Source of the DNA: a virus
Virus record (IMG/VR): IMGVR_UViG_3300036761_004206
Coordinates: 1 to 59,479 of that record
Direction: 5' to 3' (one strand)
Length of the DNA: 59,479 nucleotides
The notes under the pieces were generated by a model. The model worked only from the letters and a program-made list of their open reading frames with translations. It made no database searches and was not told the DNA's origin. Below are positions 16,426 to 24,586 of the stretch, one piece after another. Numbering within the stretch: the first letter of the stretch is position 1; every line of letters starts with the position of its first letter. Made by a program: the position numbers and the translations under genes.

Positions 16426-17251
16426 TTATGTTACTGATTGTAGCTTCTCCTAGATTTAGTATTTTAGCTATTTCTTTTTGTGGCACTTTATTGTTCAGTA
16501 ATCGGAAAGTTTTTCTGATTGTCTTATTGTTGACTTTGGCTGCGTGTCTTTTATTTGGTGGCTTATAGTTTGATAAATCTACCTTGTAGAATAGTTGTTT
16601 ACACGGCAGATATTTTTTTACCATTTCTATAAAATTAAAATAAGAACAGGATAATATTACGATTTCTGGTTTTTCCTTATTTATCCTTACCTTGCAGTTA
16701 ATCCCCAACTTGTTAATTTCTTTTGTTAATATATTGCATTCTTGAGTTGTGAAAGCTAGAGTATGCAGGACTGCATTTCTTTGTTTGTATTTACTATTTG
16801 TATTGTGGAGATTTGTGCCATCGTCAAAATACCATACAGCAAGAGATAATTCGGTTAATGATATATCATTTGGTACTATTTTTATTCTTCTTTTATTTTT
16901 ATCTAATAGGTAATCTCCATTCACATTTCTGGCATACCACGTTTGTTCTAATTTCCTAAAAATAGGGTGTTTTTTTGTTCTGAAAACACAAATGTTACAA
17001 AATTCTGTCTTGCTGCGTATTGGAGTATTTCTAATTTTATCAAATCCATCTATTTTTGCCCGTTTTTCTGTTGTAATTGATAGTGAGAATGGTTTGAATT
17101 TTTCACATAACCACTCGTTATATTCTTTTTGTTGCTCGCAATGACCCACTCTGAAGGCGGAATTTTGATTGCCATAAAGTTTTACAAGGTTGCCATCGCC
17201 TAGCATACAACCAGTCAATATCTCATTTTGCTCAATATTTAATTCATCCAT
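16403..17251 (-). CDS. LAGLIDADG homing endonuclease, free-standing, 282 aa
   Basis: Two LAGLIDADG-type helices are visible: ILTGCMLGDGN near residue 11 and LAVWYFDDGTN near 146, each followed by the acidic metal-binding position. The 130-residue spacing fits a single-chain two-domain enzyme. The C-terminus adds a helix-turn-helix-like segment (KVPQKEIAKILNLGEATISN). It cuts DNA at an intron-less or allelic site and promotes its own spread. It is inserted between head-type genes and has no clear Shine-Dalgarno sequence. Its base composition is noticeably A/T-rich. Confidence 0.85.
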   Translation of the reverse strand: MDELNIEQNEILTGCMLGDGNLVKLYGNQNSAFRVGHCEQQKEYNEWLCEKFKPFSLSITTEKRAKIDGFDKIRNTPIRSKTEFCNICVFRTKKHPIFRKLEQTWYARNVNGDYLLDKNKRRIKIVPNDISLTELSLAVWYFDDGTNLHNTNSKYKQRNAVLHTLAFTTQECNILTKEINKLGINCKVRINKEKPEIVILSCSYFNFIEMVKKYLPCKQLFYKVDLSNYKPPNKRHAAKVNNKTIRKTFRLLNNKVPQKEIAKILNLGEATISNIKNGKYNH

Positions 17252-17287
17252 GCATTATATTAGTATTGTAAATAGTATTTTAGTAAG

Positions 17288-17293
17288 TAAATA
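17288..17293 (+). promoter_or_regulatory. T4-late-like -10 element (leaderless type)
   Basis: TAAATA followed by exactly 5 bases and then the ATG at 17299. No Shine-Dalgarno sequence is present. Confidence 0.5.
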
Positions 17294-17298
17294 AGTAT

Positions 17299-17733
17299 AT
17301 GGATTTTAGTTTTAAACAGTTTTTTGAATTACATAGGGGGCCAACCAAGCATAAACCCAAGAAGGGTAATTATATTGATGGGCTTTGGCAAGAATTAGGT
17401 ATTGACCGTAATTCACTACCAGATTTTATAGAAAGTGGACCCATAGAAGTTGAAGATGAAGGTCTGCTTTATAATCAAGCTATATGGCAGATTATTAAAC
17501 CTATAGAAGACACCGATCTTTATGTAAGAATTAGGTTTTATCAGAGCAAGTCGCCCAATTTTGAAAGGGCATATGTTCGTCATAATGATGGGCAGTTAAG
17601 TCCCTATCAAGGTAAGTGTGAAGGTAAAACACACCTTATTTCCATTCAGAAACTTGCCAATATTCTTGGCAAAGGATGGCAGGCGGCGACTTCTCAAGCA
17701 GGCGGAATGCCAGGAGGAGGAATGCCAGTATGA
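17299..17733 (+). CDS. Probable head-associated protein with N-terminal tag, 144 aa
   Basis: It starts MDFSFKQFFELH, a variant of the shared tag. The C-terminus is Gly/Met/Pro-rich (GGMPGGGMPV). The upstream region has a TAAATA box but no Shine-Dalgarno sequence. The next gene overlaps by ATGA. No enzyme motif is seen; it is grouped with the virion proteins by tag and promoter style. Confidence 0.62.
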   Translation: MDFSFKQFFELHRGPTKHKPKKGNYIDGLWQELGIDRNSLPDFIESGPIEVEDEGLLYNQAIWQIIKPIEDTDLYVRIRFYQSKSPNFERAYVRHNDGQLSPYQGKCEGKTHLISIQKLANILGKGWQAATSQAGGMPGGGMPV

Positions 17734-17948
17734 ACTTTAAACAATGGTACTTAAACGAGGTGGGAACAGGCACAAATTGTGTCGCAGTATTTGCTAGACC
17801 TATTTTTGGAGCGGACTTGGTACAAAGAACGTGGCCACCTTCTTTTGGTAGTGATGAAGAAGGGGAGCTTTGTAAATCACAAGGCAAACCAGGCGGCGTT
17901 ACCGATTTAGGCTATGGCTGTGGAGACGGGCCTCGTAAGAAAAGATAA
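17730..17948 (+). CDS. Small tagged protein, 72 aa
   Basis: The ATG at 17730 overlaps the preceding TGA (ATGA), and the first residues MNFKQWYLNE are the clearest copy of the shared N-terminal tag. The rest is Gly-rich and short, with a basic KKR end. Probably a head or internal protein translated by coupling. Confidence 0.62.
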   Translation: MNFKQWYLNEVGTGTNCVAVFARPIFGADLVQRTWPPSFGSDEEGELCKSQGKPGGVTDLGYGCGDGPRKKR

Positions 17949-18142
17949 AAATAAATTGCGTTGATATTTACTATATGATATAGATGGTTTCACGGATGAC
18001 CAATAGTTAAACTTGGCACTACAATGTCAGCGGTACGGGGAAGCCGAAAGTTACTTATTTTATTTACTTTTGATTTACCTAATTTTTTAATTGTGTAGTA
18101 ACAACGAATTCCCCATCATTTTTATCAAATAGAGGTTTATTC

Positions 18143-18745
18143 ATGCGCAAATTTATAGCAGCATTATTGCTACTATTCGTTTTTTCGTCTTCAACCTTTT
18201 CTCAAGTTAGTATTAAAAAAGAACATCGCGTTTCAAATCAAGTTTTCGAAACAGGTTATTGTGCCTGGTGTTGCATCGAAACTATTGGCAGACATCACGG
18301 CATTGAAACCCTGCACAATTTAGCAAAAAACCGATCCAAAGAATTCACCTGGACTTGGGACGCAAAGAAAAAAGTTTGGGAAAAGTCGCCTTATGTCATG
18401 GTGGATTATGGAACTTACAAATCTCTGGAATTACGTTCTCCTGGTCCACATCAAGCATTAGCGAATAAATTAAATGAATTGAAAGTAAAATATCGCTACC
18501 AAAATTATTACAATTATGATAAAACTATCATTAAGAATGCAATCAAGAACAATCAGCCTTGTTTGGTTGTTGTGAAGTGCTTTTGGGGTAAGCCATCTGA
18601 AGATACTCATGCTATCATTCTTTTGGATTATAACGATGATGGTATAAAGTTTTTTGATCCTAATAGCCCTGAATCCAACTACACAGCAACTCACCAATGG
18701 TTTAACTATTATTGGATTGGTTATGTTCTAGTGATTGAAAATTAG
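18143..18745 (+). CDS. Secreted papain-like (C39-type) cysteine peptidase
   Basis: An N-terminal signal peptide (RKFIAALLLLFVFSSSTFS, about 20 residues) directs export. The mature domain has ETGYCAWCCIETIG, a nucleophile region at the start of a helix (Cys40 or Cys43). His156 is in THAIILLDY and Asp172 in FFDPN, the Cys-His-Asp layout of C39/papain-like peptidases. It likely acts outside the cytoplasm on a peptide bond. GAGG precedes the ATG. It lies 9 bases ahead of the cytochrome-like gene, forming a two-gene unit. Substrate unknown. Confidence 0.72.
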   Translation: MRKFIAALLLLFVFSSSTFSQVSIKKEHRVSNQVFETGYCAWCCIETIGRHHGIETLHNLAKNRSKEFTWTWDAKKKVWEKSPYVMVDYGTYKSLELRSPGPHQALANKLNELKVKYRYQNYYNYDKTIIKNAIKNNQPCLVVVKCFWGKPSEDTHAIILLDYNDDGIKFFDPNSPESNYTATHQWFNYYWIGYVLVIEN

Positions 18746-18754
18746 GAGTCACAA

Positions 18755-19942
18755 ATGAATTTGTTAGTATGTTTGTTGCTAGCTGTTGTTAGTCCTGTTG
18801 AGCAGGCAGAAGAAGATGCAATATCACTATTTCCTGCCGATGCATCTTATGTCAAATACCTATATCTGGATAATGTTGAAGAAAAAGAACGCGAGCATTA
18901 CATGGCTGTTGTGTCTTTTACTCTCAATTCAGTAAGCAATAAAAAGAAGATTGTAAAACCAGTTTTCGTCAACAAGGACAAAACACTTATAAGATTTGAC
19001 ATAAGAGATTATGGCATAGATGTTAAGGCTTATAATGAATTTCCTACCGACCCATATACCAAGAAGATTGATAAATTAAAAGTATTATCAAAGAGTGAAA
19101 ACCCTATAATGCGGGCAGATTGGTTTATAATTAAAGCAATGCAGGCTCCGCTTTATTATAAGTTAATGGGTGTATCTGATCTAAAAGACTTTAGAAAGAG
19201 ACATGGCCACGATCCAGACAACGCTAAAAAATTGAAAGTCGAGCAAGCCGCAATTGTGGTTCTAAGTAATCTGGCTAGGAATACACGCTATATTAAAAGG
19301 ACGGTTACGGTAACAGGGGCTATTTGGGAGTCCCGTGATAGCTCCACTATTGATTATTTGACTGATCTACTAACCGATAAATATGATTCGGTTCAAGTCC
19401 TCGCTTTCAATTCCAATGGTTTGCTTTCCTATTTTGCCGCAGATAATAAGGGCAAATCTATGGATCATTTGGCGGTTGATATAGCAGTAGATCATTCCAG
19501 AGCTTTTGAGCCTGATTTAACGGTTCGGGTAGCCCGAAATTGTGTGGCCTGCCATAGTGTCGGGGTTTTGCCCATTGATGATAGTGTCCGTAGTCTGATT
19601 AAGAAAGATATAAAATTGCTAGGTCCAGATAAAGATGCAATGGATCGTTTGAGTGATTTGTTTGGTGCGGAATTACCTATTAAAAAAGATCAGACTCTTT
19701 ATGCTGAAGCACTTATGAAAGCAACGGATATGAAACCAATGGAATTTACCCATAAATTCATTGCTGTGCATAAGACTTACTATGCTGATTTAACACTGGA
19801 ACATGCAGCGAAAGAAATGGGAATGACGCCAGACGAATTGAAAAAAGATTGTTTGCAGAGCGGCCATGCTCATCTTGTGCGTTTGGCTTTAGATGGTAAA
19901 ATACCCCGTGTTCATTTCGAACAAGCAATTAAGGGTAAATAA
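18755..19942 (+). CDS. Exported CxxCH cytochrome c-like protein, 395 aa
   Basis: A short N-terminal hydrophobic segment (LLVCLLLAVVSPVEQA) suggests export. A single heme c attachment motif, CVACH, lies at residues 263-267, preceded by a long domain containing MRADWFIIKAMQAPLYYKLM. Similar architecture occurs in exported planctomycete and myxobacterial cytochrome-domain proteins, to my recollection. Heme attachment would rely on the host cytochrome c maturation system. AGGAG precedes the ATG. A phage-encoded c-type cytochrome is unusual; it may modify host envelope redox chemistry or be a cargo gene. Function unproven. Confidence 0.7.
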   Translation: MNLLVCLLLAVVSPVEQAEEDAISLFPADASYVKYLYLDNVEEKEREHYMAVVSFTLNSVSNKKKIVKPVFVNKDKTLIRFDIRDYGIDVKAYNEFPTDPYTKKIDKLKVLSKSENPIMRADWFIIKAMQAPLYYKLMGVSDLKDFRKRHGHDPDNAKKLKVEQAAIVVLSNLARNTRYIKRTVTVTGAIWESRDSSTIDYLTDLLTDKYDSVQVLAFNSNGLLSYFAADNKGKSMDHLAVDIAVDHSRAFEPDLTVRVARNCVACHSVGVLPIDDSVRSLIKKDIKLLGPDKDAMDRLSDLFGAELPIKKDQTLYAEALMKATDMKPMEFTHKFIAVHKTYYADLTLEHAAKEMGMTPDELKKDCLQSGHAHLVRLALDGKIPRVHFEQAIKGK

Positions 19943-19996
19943 TTATTGCACAACATTACTATTTTAATGTAACGCTTATGTTATAGGAGAATAGTA

Positions 19997-20572
19997 ATGT
20001 TAATTAGTAAAGCAGATGGTTTGACCAGGGGAAGTGAAAAGCGGGTAAGGTTGAAGTGTGATGATTGTGGCAAAATCACTTGCACAGCTTATGCGAATTA
20101 TTACCAAGGTCAAGAAAAGCGAGGTTGGAGCGGCAAAACTGTTTGTCGGGCATGTGTGTGTAAAATAAGTGCCGCAAAAAGATGTGGAAAACCCGCCCAT
20201 AATAAAGGTAAAAAACTTCCGCCTGAGAAGAAAGGCATCAATCATCCATCTTGGAAAGGTGGTAGGTATCTTGCCCATGACGGTTATTGGATGGCGTATA
20301 TAGGAGGGGGAAATGGTGTTGGATGGAACAGTTATAAGAAAGAGCATGTTTTAGTAGTTGAAAAAGATATAGGTAGATCACTTGAAAAACACGAAGTCGT
20401 TCATCATATTGATGGTGATAAGGAAAACAATTCTCTTGACAATTTATGGTTAACATCGCATTCTGGACACCGAGATGCACATGTATCTTTGCAAGAAATT
20501 GGGTATCAATTAGTAAAAGATGGGCGCGTTGTTTTTGATAAACAGAAGGGCATATACAAATGTATGATATAA
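19997..20572 (+). CDS. HNH homing endonuclease, 191 aa
   Basis: The N-terminal zinc-ribbon-like part has CDDCG and CRACVC clusters. The C-terminal HNH_3-type core reads VVHHIDGDKENNSLDNLWL, followed by HSGHRDAH. The double His, Asn and final His are the expected catalytic and metal ligands. TAGGAG precedes the ATG. The gene ends inside the thyX start region (13-base overlap), a typical placement beside an essential gene. Confidence 0.85.
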   Translation: MLISKADGLTRGSEKRVRLKCDDCGKITCTAYANYYQGQEKRGWSGKTVCRACVCKISAAKRCGKPAHNKGKKLPPEKKGINHPSWKGGRYLAHDGYWMAYIGGGNGVGWNSYKKEHVLVVEKDIGRSLEKHEVVHHIDGDKENNSLDNLWLTSHSGHRDAHVSLQEIGYQLVKDGRVVFDKQKGIYKCMI

Positions 20573-21432
20573 TGGAAAATGTTCCTGAAAAGACCGTTAA
20601 GTGTCTTGATTTGGGTTTTGTGACTTTAGTTGATGTAATGCCACGTTTGGTTCCTGAAGATAGAAAAACAGCAGATTTTGCTATCGTGCAAGCTGCAAGG
20701 GTGTCTTATGGTGATGGTACAAAAACTGTTAATGAAGATAGGGGGTTAATTCGTTATTTAATGCGGCACTCCCATTCTACTCCACTGGAAATGGTAGAAT
20801 TCAAATTTCATATGAAGTTGCCTATTTTTTGTGCTAGACAAATAATAAGACACAGAATGGTTAGTGTGAATGAATATAGCGGACGCTACTCGGTAATGAA
20901 GGACGAATTTTATTTTCCAGATGTGAATAATTTAAGATTACAGTCTAAGACCAATAAGCAGGGCGGGGATGATAAAATAGAAGTTGATACCGCCAAGGAT
21001 TTTTTAGCGTATTTAGATGAAGCGTGTATTAAATCTTATCAAACGTACACGGACTATTTGGACAAGGGTATCACCCGCGAACAAGCCAGAATGATTCTGC
21101 CATTGAATTTATACACGGAATGGTATTGGAAGATCGACCTGCATAACCTATTTCACTTTCTTGGATTAAGATGTGACTCTCATGCTCAATGGGAAACTAG
21201 GGTTTTTGCAGAAGCGATATTATCTCTGATTCAACCGATTGTTCCTGTGGCAGTGGAAGCCTGGAATGATTATCACGATCACCGTGGGGCTGTGAAGGTA
21301 ACGAAGCTGGAAATGGACGCCATTAATCGCACTTTTGCAGGGCAGACGGTTAAGGCTCTTGATAGCGATAACAAACGAGAACAGGCTGAGTGGATTGTTA
21401 AGGCCGCTCGAATGGGATTGGTAGCAGAATGA
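20560..21432 (+). CDS. thyX: Flavin-dependent thymidylate synthase
   Basis: It makes dTMP from dUMP with methylenetetrahydrofolate and FAD/NADPH. The ThyX signature RHRxxSxNExSxRYS is present as RHRMVSVNEYSGRYS starting at residue 97. A second conserved part (REQARMILPLNLYTEWYWKI, then LRCDSHAQWE) matches the substrate-binding region. Length (290 aa) is slightly above the family norm. An alternative start is Met5 at 20572, just after the endonuclease stop. It overlaps purE-like by ATGA and serves phage DNA synthesis. Confidence 0.95.
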   Translation: MYDIMENVPEKTVKCLDLGFVTLVDVMPRLVPEDRKTADFAIVQAARVSYGDGTKTVNEDRGLIRYLMRHSHSTPLEMVEFKFHMKLPIFCARQIIRHRMVSVNEYSGRYSVMKDEFYFPDVNNLRLQSKTNKQGGDDKIEVDTAKDFLAYLDEACIKSYQTYTDYLDKGITREQARMILPLNLYTEWYWKIDLHNLFHFLGLRCDSHAQWETRVFAEAILSLIQPIVPVAVEAWNDYHDHRGAVKVTKLEMDAINRTFAGQTVKALDSDNKREQAEWIVKAARMGLVAE

Positions 21433-21815
21433 ACAAAGTTGTAATTATAGCTGGGTCCGAGTCTGATGCAGCCCATGTTGACAAGATTGTAATGGCGTTG
21501 CAGGATTGTGAATATGTGGTTATTTATGCTTCTGCACATAGAGAGCCTTTGGCGGTTTTGAAAGTTCTTGAAGACTATAAAGGGTCTATATTCATTACTG
21601 TGGCTGGTAAATCTAATGCTCTTTCAGGTATGGTGGCATGTAATTGCAAGGATATTGTTATTGCATGTCCACCATTTGCTGATTTGACGGCTTACATGGT
21701 TGACATTCATTCAACATTGAGAATGCCGTCAAAGGTGCCTGTTCTCACTGTTGTTGATCCAATTAATTGTGCCTTAGCTGTAGCCAGAATCCTAAAACGT
21801 TTGGACAAAGCCTAA
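21429..21815 (+). CDS. PurE-like (aminoimidazole ribonucleotide carboxylase/mutase) protein
   Basis: It probably acts in de novo purine synthesis at the AIR/CAIR step. The N-terminal GSESDAAHVDKI and SAHREP are the conserved phosphate-binding and catalytic-His motifs of PurE. The region VAGKSNALSGMVACN, then IACPP, and SSL-like HSTLRMPSKVPV resembles class II (PAICS-like) more than bacterial class I. At 128 aa it is shorter than typical PurE (about 160). It is coupled to thyX by ATGA overlap. Confidence 0.82.
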   Translation: MNKVVIIAGSESDAAHVDKIVMALQDCEYVVIYASAHREPLAVLKVLEDYKGSIFITVAGKSNALSGMVACNCKDIVIACPPFADLTAYMVDIHSTLRMPSKVPVLTVVDPINCALAVARILKRLDKA

Positions 21816-21835
21816 TTTTGTAGTAGAGTAGTTAT

Positions 21836-22114
21836 ATGAATCGAGATGTTGACTTTATAGCGGAAATTGACCATTTTGAAATGGACAAGGAATTCATCCA
21901 AGTCTGCGGGCGGGTTTGTGATAAGGAACTTCGACTTGGTGATTTCTTAAATTACATGAAGATCATTAAAATTGAAGCTTATGGTAAGACACTAGATTTC
22001 ATTAGTCCAGGCATGACTTGTCGTTTGACACTCAATCGCAACAAGGGCAAACATAGTGGTTTAGATATAGGTTGCTTTTATTTGGAGAAAAAGGAATGCT
22101 CTACGGAATCATAG
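21836..22114 (+). CDS. Hypothetical small beta-rich protein, 92 aa
   Basis: The pattern CGRVCDKELRLGDFLN...SPGMTCRLTL resembles a small beta barrel of the translation-factor domain-2 type, but this is weak. It overlaps the next gene by 19 bases. Function unknown. Confidence 0.6.
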   Translation: MNRDVDFIAEIDHFEMDKEFIQVCGRVCDKELRLGDFLNYMKIIKIEAYGKTLDFISPGMTCRLTLNRNKGKHSGLDIGCFYLEKKECSTES

Positions 22115-22656
22115 GCTTTGGGAATGAAAAAGCACTGGATTATCCAAAGTTTTTGTTCTGTGGGTCATTTAATCCAATGCATGAAGGACATGTTTCGATT
22201 GTAGACTATATCTACGATAAATATGGCTTCCCTGTTGATTTTGAAATTTCACATCAGAACGTAGAAAAAGACCCAATTAGTGTATGTGAAATGCGTCGGC
22301 GGTACGACCAGATGAAGACGAAATATAAGCCTTCATTTGGTAGGCTCTATATGACCGAAGACGCTCGCTATTTGGAGAAAGCTAGGCTGTTTCCAGAAGT
22401 CACTTTTGTATGCGGTTTTGACACTATTAAGGCTTTGTGTGATGGTGGATATTATCAGACTGAAGATTTTGATGAAGTTGTCAATGAGTTTGACGACTTA
22501 GGGATTAAATGGATTGCATTTCCACGTCAGAAGGCAGATGGAACTATCAGTACGGCAGCAGATTTTAAGGATTTTCCGCCCAACTTGTTGAAGAATATTA
22601 CCATTGTAGAAGATTTCCCTGCTATTAATATAGCGTCAAGAGAGATAAGGAAATGA
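22096..22656 (+). CDS. NMNAT/cytidylyltransferase-like nucleotidyltransferase, 187 aa
   Basis: The HxGH-type signature is present as SFNPMHEGH (His29 and His32), near the N-terminus after a short extension. The C-terminal ASREIRK matches the ISSTxIR-type element of NMN adenylyltransferases. It should transfer a nucleotidyl group to a phosphorylated substrate such as NMN or a sugar or alcohol phosphate. ATG 22096 is preferred (GGAG 8 bases upstream) over an in-frame ATG at 22072. The next gene is an HldE-like enzyme with a second nucleotidyltransferase domain. Confidence 0.75.
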   Translation: MLYGIIGFGNEKALDYPKFLFCGSFNPMHEGHVSIVDYIYDKYGFPVDFEISHQNVEKDPISVCEMRRRYDQMKTKYKPSFGRLYMTEDARYLEKARLFPEVTFVCGFDTIKALCDGGYYQTEDFDEVVNEFDDLGIKWIAFPRQKADGTISTAADFKDFPPNLLKNITIVEDFPAINIASREIRK

Positions 22657-22669
22657 CTATAATAGTCAT

Positions 22670-24067
22670 ATGGAATTGCTACAACGCTTTGCCAAGTCTT
22701 TAGACGAAAATCATAAAGCAATATTTATTCATGTCATAGGGGATAGTCTTTTGGATGAAGACTATCAAGTAAAAGTCAGTCGCATTTCTCCTGAATGTGC
22801 TAATGTCCATGTCCTGTTATCAGAAGATGATATACCATTTCGAAGGTTTCCTGGCGGTGCTGCCAACGTTTGTTATCAACTCAATAACTTCAACGTAATC
22901 AGCCGATTATTTACCTTGATTGATGATGAAGCCTACAAGGTTATTCGTAATCATGGGGTTAAGTATTGGGGTGGCGTCAACCTACCAAAAGACCACTTTA
23001 TTCCTAGAAAGAAACGATTTTATGAAAAAGGGTTCCAAGTCGTAGCTCGCCGCGACATTGAGAAACAACGATACGGACTAGATGATCCAACATTTAGATA
23101 CTTACAGGCAGAATTAGTCAGGTATTGGTCGGCATTTCAGGTCGAACCAGATGTAATGATATTCTCTGACTACAATAAAGGCATTTTTTCAGGCGACTTT
23201 AAACTAAGTTGGTTCGACACAAAGGCAATTACTATAGTTGACCCAAAAACTGCACCATTAGACCGTTGGATTGGCTGCACGATTTTTAAGCCCAATTCAA
23301 AGGAAGCTGAGACGTTAAGTGGATTTAAGGACTGGCAACTACAGTGTGATTTCTTCAAGAAAGAGTTGAATTGTAAGGCTGTTATTATTACACAGGAAGG
23401 TGATGGGGTTGTCGGTCACATTGATGATTATTTTGAGTATAGGCCAAAGTGTAATATAAAACCAATGGATATTATAGGGGCAGGGGATTGTTTCATTGGA
23501 GTTTTGGCACTAGCTGTTTCACATGGATTTACTATTGAAGAATCAGCCAAAATAGCTTTTCATGGTGGTTTGATGTATGTGCAGCAGAAACAGCGCGGTA
23601 TGTTTGGTCCGTGGGCGTTTCATTCCAGCGGGAAGATATTGAGGAATTGGGAGTTTTTAAAGAGCAGAGAATACAAGCTGGTCTTTACTAATGGTTGTTT
23701 TGATCTTATTCATAGTGGGCATTTACATACTCTTGAATTCGCTAGTAATCAGGGGGATAAGTTGATAGTGGCAGTAAATTCGGATGAAAGTATTCGAAGA
23801 TTAAAGGGTACAACACGTCCAATATTACCAATTTATGAGCGGATGAAGTTATTGGCGGCTTTGGAACATGTTGATTATGTCATTGCGTTTGATGAAGATA
23901 CACCACAGAGACTGATTGAAGATATTAAGCCTGAAGTGTTGGTAAAAGGTGCAGACTGGCAGGGCAAGGAAGTGGCGGGAGCGGATTGTGTAAAAGAAGT
24001 GTGCTATGTCCCTCTAGTTGAAGGACATAGCACGTCCGAGCTAATCAAGAAGATTAAATCTTCTTGA
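22670..24067 (+). CDS. HldE-like bifunctional heptose kinase / nucleotidyltransferase
   Basis: The N-terminal ribokinase/PfkB domain (about residues 1-320) has the FPGGAANVCYQL substrate motif and GAGD at 270-273 with catalytic Asp273. The C-terminal domain starts at VFTNGCFDLIHSGHL (from residue 338), the HxGH nucleotidyltransferase motif, and includes VAVNSDESIRRLKG. Together these match HldE, which makes ADP-heptose from heptose 7-phosphate (a phosphatase acts between the two steps). At 465 aa it is near full length. It may supply activated sugar for the glycosyltransferases encoded elsewhere in the window. Confidence 0.88.
   Translation: MELLQRFAKSLDENHKAIFIHVIGDSLLDEDYQVKVSRISPECANVHVLLSEDDIPFRRFPGGAANVCYQLNNFNVISRLFTLIDDEAYKVIRNHGVKYWGGVNLPKDHFIPRKKRFYEKGFQVVARRDIEKQRYGLDDPTFRYLQAELVRYWSAFQVEPDVMIFSDYNKGIFSGDFKLSWFDTKAITIVDPKTAPLDRWIGCTIFKPNSKEAETLSGFKDWQLQCDFFKKELNCKAVIITQEGDGVVGHIDDYFEYRPKCNIKPMDIIGAGDCFIGVLALAVSHGFTIEESAKIAFHGGLMYVQQKQRGMFGPWAFHSSGKILRNWEFLKSREYKLVFTNGCFDLIHSGHLHTLEFASNQGDKLIVAVNSDESIRRLKGTTRPILPIYERMKLLAALEHVDYVIAFDEDTPQRLIEDIKPEVLVKGADWQGKEVAGADCVKEVCYVPLVEGHSTSELIKKIKSS
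24001..24033 (+). other. Hairpin inside 3' end of the HldE-like gene
   Basis: A perfect 11-bp inverted repeat (24001-24011 with 24023-24033) with an 11-base loop lies 10 bases before the terminator at 24043. It may help terminate or stabilise the mRNA. Confidence 0.5.
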
Positions 24068-24069
24068 TT
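24043..24069. terminator. Convergent terminator at end of HldE-like gene
   Basis: A perfect 12-bp stem (24043-24054 with 24058-24069) overlaps the stop codons of both convergent genes. It is A/T-rich with no long T-run, so it is probably a moderate terminator. Confidence 0.55.
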
Positions 24070-24328
24070 ACTTGCAGCAACCCTCTTCGGTGCAACTACA
24101 GGCATTGCAGCACTTCTTATCTGCGCAACAAGCGCCCTTACAGTCGGTCTTGCCACATGTGCAGTGCTTACAGCAAGGGCATTTTTTCGCTGGTGGATGT
24201 TGTTGTCGTGTTTGTGGAACTGTGGCCTTGTTCAGTAGGGTATCCCAATGGAGATAGGTCTGCCAGCCTGCCCAAGAAAGCACCACGATAGCTGCAAGAA
24301 AAGTGACTGTGTTATGTATAGCTTTCAT
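24068..24328 (-). CDS. Membrane-anchored metallothionein-like protein, 86 aa
   Basis: One hydrophobic segment (TVTFLAAIVVLSWAGW, residues about 7-23) could anchor or export the protein. After a polar linker, the last 39 residues contain 14 cysteines in CxC, CC and CxxC spacings mixed with Lys and Asp, as in metallothioneins. It probably binds soft metals such as Zn, Cu or Cd at the envelope. CAGGAG precedes the ATG. It is convergent with the HldE-like gene. Confidence 0.75.
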   Translation of the reverse strand: MKAIHNTVTFLAAIVVLSWAGWQTYLHWDTLLNKATVPQTRQQHPPAKKCPCCKHCTCGKTDCKGACCADKKCCNACSCTEEGCCK

Positions 24329-24377
24329 AATAAACTCCTGTTTTCATAATAGAGCAATAAATTGTAGATTTATTCCA

Positions 24378-24383
24378 TAAATA
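24378..24383 (+). promoter_or_regulatory. T4-late-like -10 element (leaderless type)
   Basis: CATAAATA (7 of 8 to TATAAATA), with TAAATA 5 bases before the ATG at 24389. There is no canonical Shine-Dalgarno position. Confidence 0.5.
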
Positions 24384-24388
24384 AGGCA

Positions 24389-24586
24389 ATGGGATTTAAA
24401 GAATATTTTTTGGCAAATGAATTAAAGATAAAGGGCGTCATGGACCTTAAAGACAACCCACTTATCCCTACTGAGATTCCAAAGACGGGATTTCAGAACT
24501 CTGGTGCTAGAAAAATGGGCGTCCTTGCACAATCCAAACCATATACACCAAAGCCACTTGCCGTATTATTCAGGAAGCCTTCATAA
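24389..24586 (+). CDS. Small tagged protein, 65 aa
   Basis: It starts MGFKEYFLANEL, a copy of the shared N-terminal tag. The rest is Pro/Lys-rich with no domain. Its 3' end overlaps the convergent gene by 17 bases. It is preceded by a TAAATA box instead of a Shine-Dalgarno sequence. Likely a minor virion or internal head protein. Confidence 0.55.
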   Translation: MGFKEYFLANELKIKGVMDLKDNPLIPTEIPKTGFQNSGARKMGVLAQSKPYTPKPLAVLFRKPS

